Positions 4,748 to 6,494 of a stretch of DNA of 6,494 bases are shown here, piece after piece. This stretch comes from Candidatus Melainabacteria bacterium. GTDB lineage: Bacteria; Cyanobacteriota; Vampirovibrionia; LMEP-6097. The stretch covers positions 1 to 6,494 of the forward strand of contig JAPPOW010000151.1 in NCBI GenBank assembly GCA_028817775.1. Direction: 5' to 3'. The notes beneath the pieces were generated by a model, which was not told the origin of the DNA, made no database searches, and worked only from the letters and a program-made list of their open reading frames with translations. The position numbers and the translations under genes were made by a program. Within the stretch, counting starts at the first letter, position 1, and each line of letters opens with the position of its first letter.

Positions 4748-6494
4748 ATGATAGTGAACGATTTGGTCTGCACAAGAATAAATATAGTAGCGACAATTAA
4801 TGACACCAGGGCTGCACAGTTTTCTAATAAGCTAGGACTTGAAGTGGTGGCTTTGGCTGATTCTTACTTATTAGAGGCAGATTTGGAAGCTACTGCGATT
4901 CAAGAACAGGCTAAGTGTTTAATTGATTACAAGAAAGAAGCTTTGCTTGAGTCCGCCAACTTGGCTGCTTTTGATTATGCGCTTGAGATTGGTTTTTTAC
5001 CTGGGGTTACCGATAATGTTGCAACTACAGTAAAGAAAATCTTGGCAGATGCTGCTGGGCTTAAGTTTAATGTATATAGTTCTCAGATTCTATTTATAAG
5101 AACAAATAAATCAGAGGCTGAAGTCTTGGAGCAGGCAGCTCCTCTCTACAACCCACTAATCCAGAGGGCTATTATTAAATCACAAACTGAATTTTTAGAA
5201 CAGGGTATGGGGCTCAAGCCTCCTAAAGTCGAGCTAGTTGCTGATAGTAAAACCCTTGAAGTTGATTTGGCTATCTCTGATGAAGAATTGATTGAGCTTT
5301 CTAATAAAGGTATCCAGGATGAGCAAGGACAAGCGCGAGGACCACTTGCACTAGGACTTGATTATATGAAAACTATTCAGGCTCACTTTGCTGACTTGGG
5401 GCGCAAGCCGAAAGATATAGAGCTTGAGTCAATTGCTCAGACTTGGTCAGAGCATTGCAAACATACAATTTTTGCTGATCCGATTGATGAGCTTGAAGAA
5501 GGTCTCTACAAGGGCTATATCAAAGCTGCTACTAATACAGTGCGTAAGAACAAAGGTGACAAGGATTTTTGTGTTTCGGTTTTTACTGATAATTCTGGTG
5601 CTATCGAGTTTGATGATGATTACTTGATTACTCACAAGGTTGAAACCCACAATAGTCCTTCTGCGCTTGATCCATTTGGTGGGGCGATTACTGGTATCGT
5701 TGGAGTTAACCGTGATGCGATTGGTACGGGTATGGGCGCTAAACCGGTTGCTAATTTATACGGCTATTGTTTTGGGGAACCTGTCATCCTGAGGAACAGC
5801 GAAGCTGTGACGTTAGGATCCCATGGCTGTAGCGAGAGAGATCCTGACGCTTCGCTCAGGATGACAGAAGGTTTATACCGAGACAAGGCTTTGACTGAAC
5901 CTATGCTCTCTCCTCAAAGAATAATGGAGGGAGTGATTGAAGGAGTTAAGGTTGGTGGTAACTGCTCTGGTATTCCAACTGTACATGGCTTTAGTTATTT
6001 CCATCCAAGTTACCGGGCTAAGCCACTAGTTTTTGTTGGTACTTTGGGCTTGATGCCGCGTCAGGTTAATGGCAAAGATTCAACTCTCAAAGCTGCAAGA
6101 CCAGGAGATTTGATTGTGGTGCTTGGTGGTAGAGTTGGTCTTGATGGGATTCATGGTGCAACTTTCTCTTCTGTAGAGATGGACTCATCAAGTCCAGCAA
6201 CAGCGGTGCAGATTGGTGATCCAATTACTCAAAAGAAATTTAGTGACGCGATTATTAAAGAAGCGCGTGATCGAGGACTTTATTCAAGTATCACTGATAA
6301 TGGTGCTGGTGGTATTAGTTGTTCAGTGGCTGAGATGGCACGAGAGTGTGGTGGCTGCTATGTTGAGCTTGATAAGGTGCCACTGAAATATCCAGGTATG
6401 CAAGCTTGGCAGATTTGGATTAGTGAGTCACAGGAACGTATGACTCTAGCCGTGCCGCCTGAAAACTGGGATGAACTTTCTAGCTTATTTAAGT
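4748..6494 (+). CDS. purL: Phosphoribosylformylglycinamidine synthase, PurS-PurL fusion type, 3' partial
   Basis: This enzyme makes FGAM from FGAR, ATP and glutamine-derived ammonia in purine synthesis. The frame is open from ATG 4748 to the window end, 582 residues, with the C-terminus missing. The start fits AGAGG at five bases, and an in-frame TAA lies at 4664. Residues 9-60 and 75-145 look like two PurS-type halves (including GFLPGVTDNVA and YNPLIQRAI). The linker ARGPLALGLDYMKTIQAHF is at 197-214. PurL motifs follow: QTWSEHCKHTIF (231-242), VETHNSPSALDPFGG (298-312), NRDAIGTGMGAKP (321-333), LSPQRIMEGVIEGV (387-400), GGNCSGIPT (403-411) and DNGAGGISCSVAEM (517-530). These fit the long PurL class with a built-in PurS region; glutaminase (PurQ) would be a separate gene or lie beyond the edge. 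Residues 345-373 are foreign to the family and come from an 87-bp palindromic element. The frame is intact on both sides, so the gene looks functional. Confidence 0.95.
   Translation, partial: MIVNDLVCTRINIVATINDTRAAQFSNKLGLEVVALADSYLLEADLEATAIQEQAKCLIDYKKEALLESANLAAFDYALEIGFLPGVTDNVATTVKKILADAAGLKFNVYSSQILFIRTNKSEAEVLEQAAPLYNPLIQRAIIKSQTEFLEQGMGLKPPKVELVADSKTLEVDLAISDEELIELSNKGIQDEQGQARGPLALGLDYMKTIQAHFADLGRKPKDIELESIAQTWSEHCKHTIFADPIDELEEGLYKGYIKAATNTVRKNKGDKDFCVSVFTDNSGAIEFDDDYLITHKVETHNSPSALDPFGGAITGIVGVNRDAIGTGMGAKPVANLYGYCFGEPVILRNSEAVTLGSHGCSERDPDASLRMTEGLYRDKALTEPMLSPQRIMEGVIEGVKVGGNCSGIPTVHGFSYFHPSYRAKPLVFVGTLGLMPRQVNGKDSTLKAARPGDLIVVLGGRVGLDGIHGATFSSVEMDSSSPATAVQIGDPITQKKFSDAIIKEARDRGLYSSITDNGAGGISCSVAEMARECGGCYVELDKVPLKYPGMQAWQIWISESQERMTLAVPPENWDELSSLFK
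5781..5867 (+). repeat. 87-bp palindromic element inserted in frame within purL
   Basis: The element starts CTGTCATCCTGAG and ends CTCAGGATGACAG, a perfect 13-bp terminal inverted repeat. Inner arms AGCGAAG/CTTCGCT and CGTTAGGATC/GATCCTGACG (one mismatch) also pair, leaving a short centre around CCATGG. At 87 bp it is exactly 29 codons. In the purL frame it has no stop and encodes VILRNSEAVTLGSHGCSERD followed by PDASLRMT; the other two forward frames contain TGA or TAG. PurL-like sequence reads normally on both sides (YGYCFGEP before, EGLYRDKALTEPMLSP after). Terminal sequences of the form TGTCATCCTGAG are typical of palindromic repeats dispersed in many bacterial genomes. I see no clear target-site duplication. 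Confidence 0.88.

Noticed and set aside
5424..5650. Plus- and minus-strand open frames of about 67 codons
   Set aside because: Both lie inside purL in other frames, over the highly conserved SEHCKH to ETHN region, so they are shadows.
5781..5867. Frameshift or pseudogene signal in purL
   Set aside because: The insert is exactly 87 bp and the frame stays open, with conserved PurL motifs on both sides, so the gene is not broken within the window.

Overview
The window is moderately AT-rich bacterial DNA with tightly packed genes. It carries five complete protein genes, two partial genes that run off the edges, and three palindromic elements. The source is probably an uncultured lineage: four of the seven genes match no family I recognise, and the purine enzyme is the long PurS-PurL fusion type. 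I cannot place it taxonomically with confidence. A Melainabacteria-like relative of cyanobacteria is only a guess.

Layout. (1) Positions 1-2100, plus strand: the 3' part of a polytopic membrane protein resembling the TMTC/GT-C class of glycosyltransferases. Four bases after its stop comes a GTG-started ABC transporter ATPase of the OppD/DppD family. (2) Positions 2113-2240: a 128-bp imperfect inverted repeat (copy A) lying between convergent genes. (3) Positions 2240-3425, minus strand: a compact operon of three unknown helical proteins (208, 92 and 86 residues). The 92- and 86-residue proteins are tandem paralogues sharing an FWRQ motif. (4) Positions 3426-3638: a divergent intergenic region with a leader hairpin, a 14-bp palindrome and a G-rich tandem 9-mer. 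(5) Positions 3639-4604, plus strand: an unrecognised 321-residue protein. (6) Positions 4607-4729: a second, diverged and inverted copy (B) of the same long inverted-repeat family. It is followed by a 14-bp palindrome that contains the Shine-Dalgarno sequence of the next gene. (7) Positions 4748 to the end: the 5' part of purL, encoding FGAM synthase with an N-terminal PurS-like region.

The main discovery is inside purL. An 87-bp palindromic element with perfect 13-bp terminal inverted repeats (5781-5867) sits in the reading frame. It adds 29 codons with no stop between blocks that otherwise read as continuous PurL sequence. This resembles the protein-coding palindromic elements known from Rickettsia (RPE). 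The second discovery is the pair of related long inverted repeats, each placed immediately after a stop codon. The third is the paralogous FWRQ operon. No pathway links the genes: membrane glycosylation or transport, the unknown helical proteins, and purine synthesis look like neighbouring but separate units.
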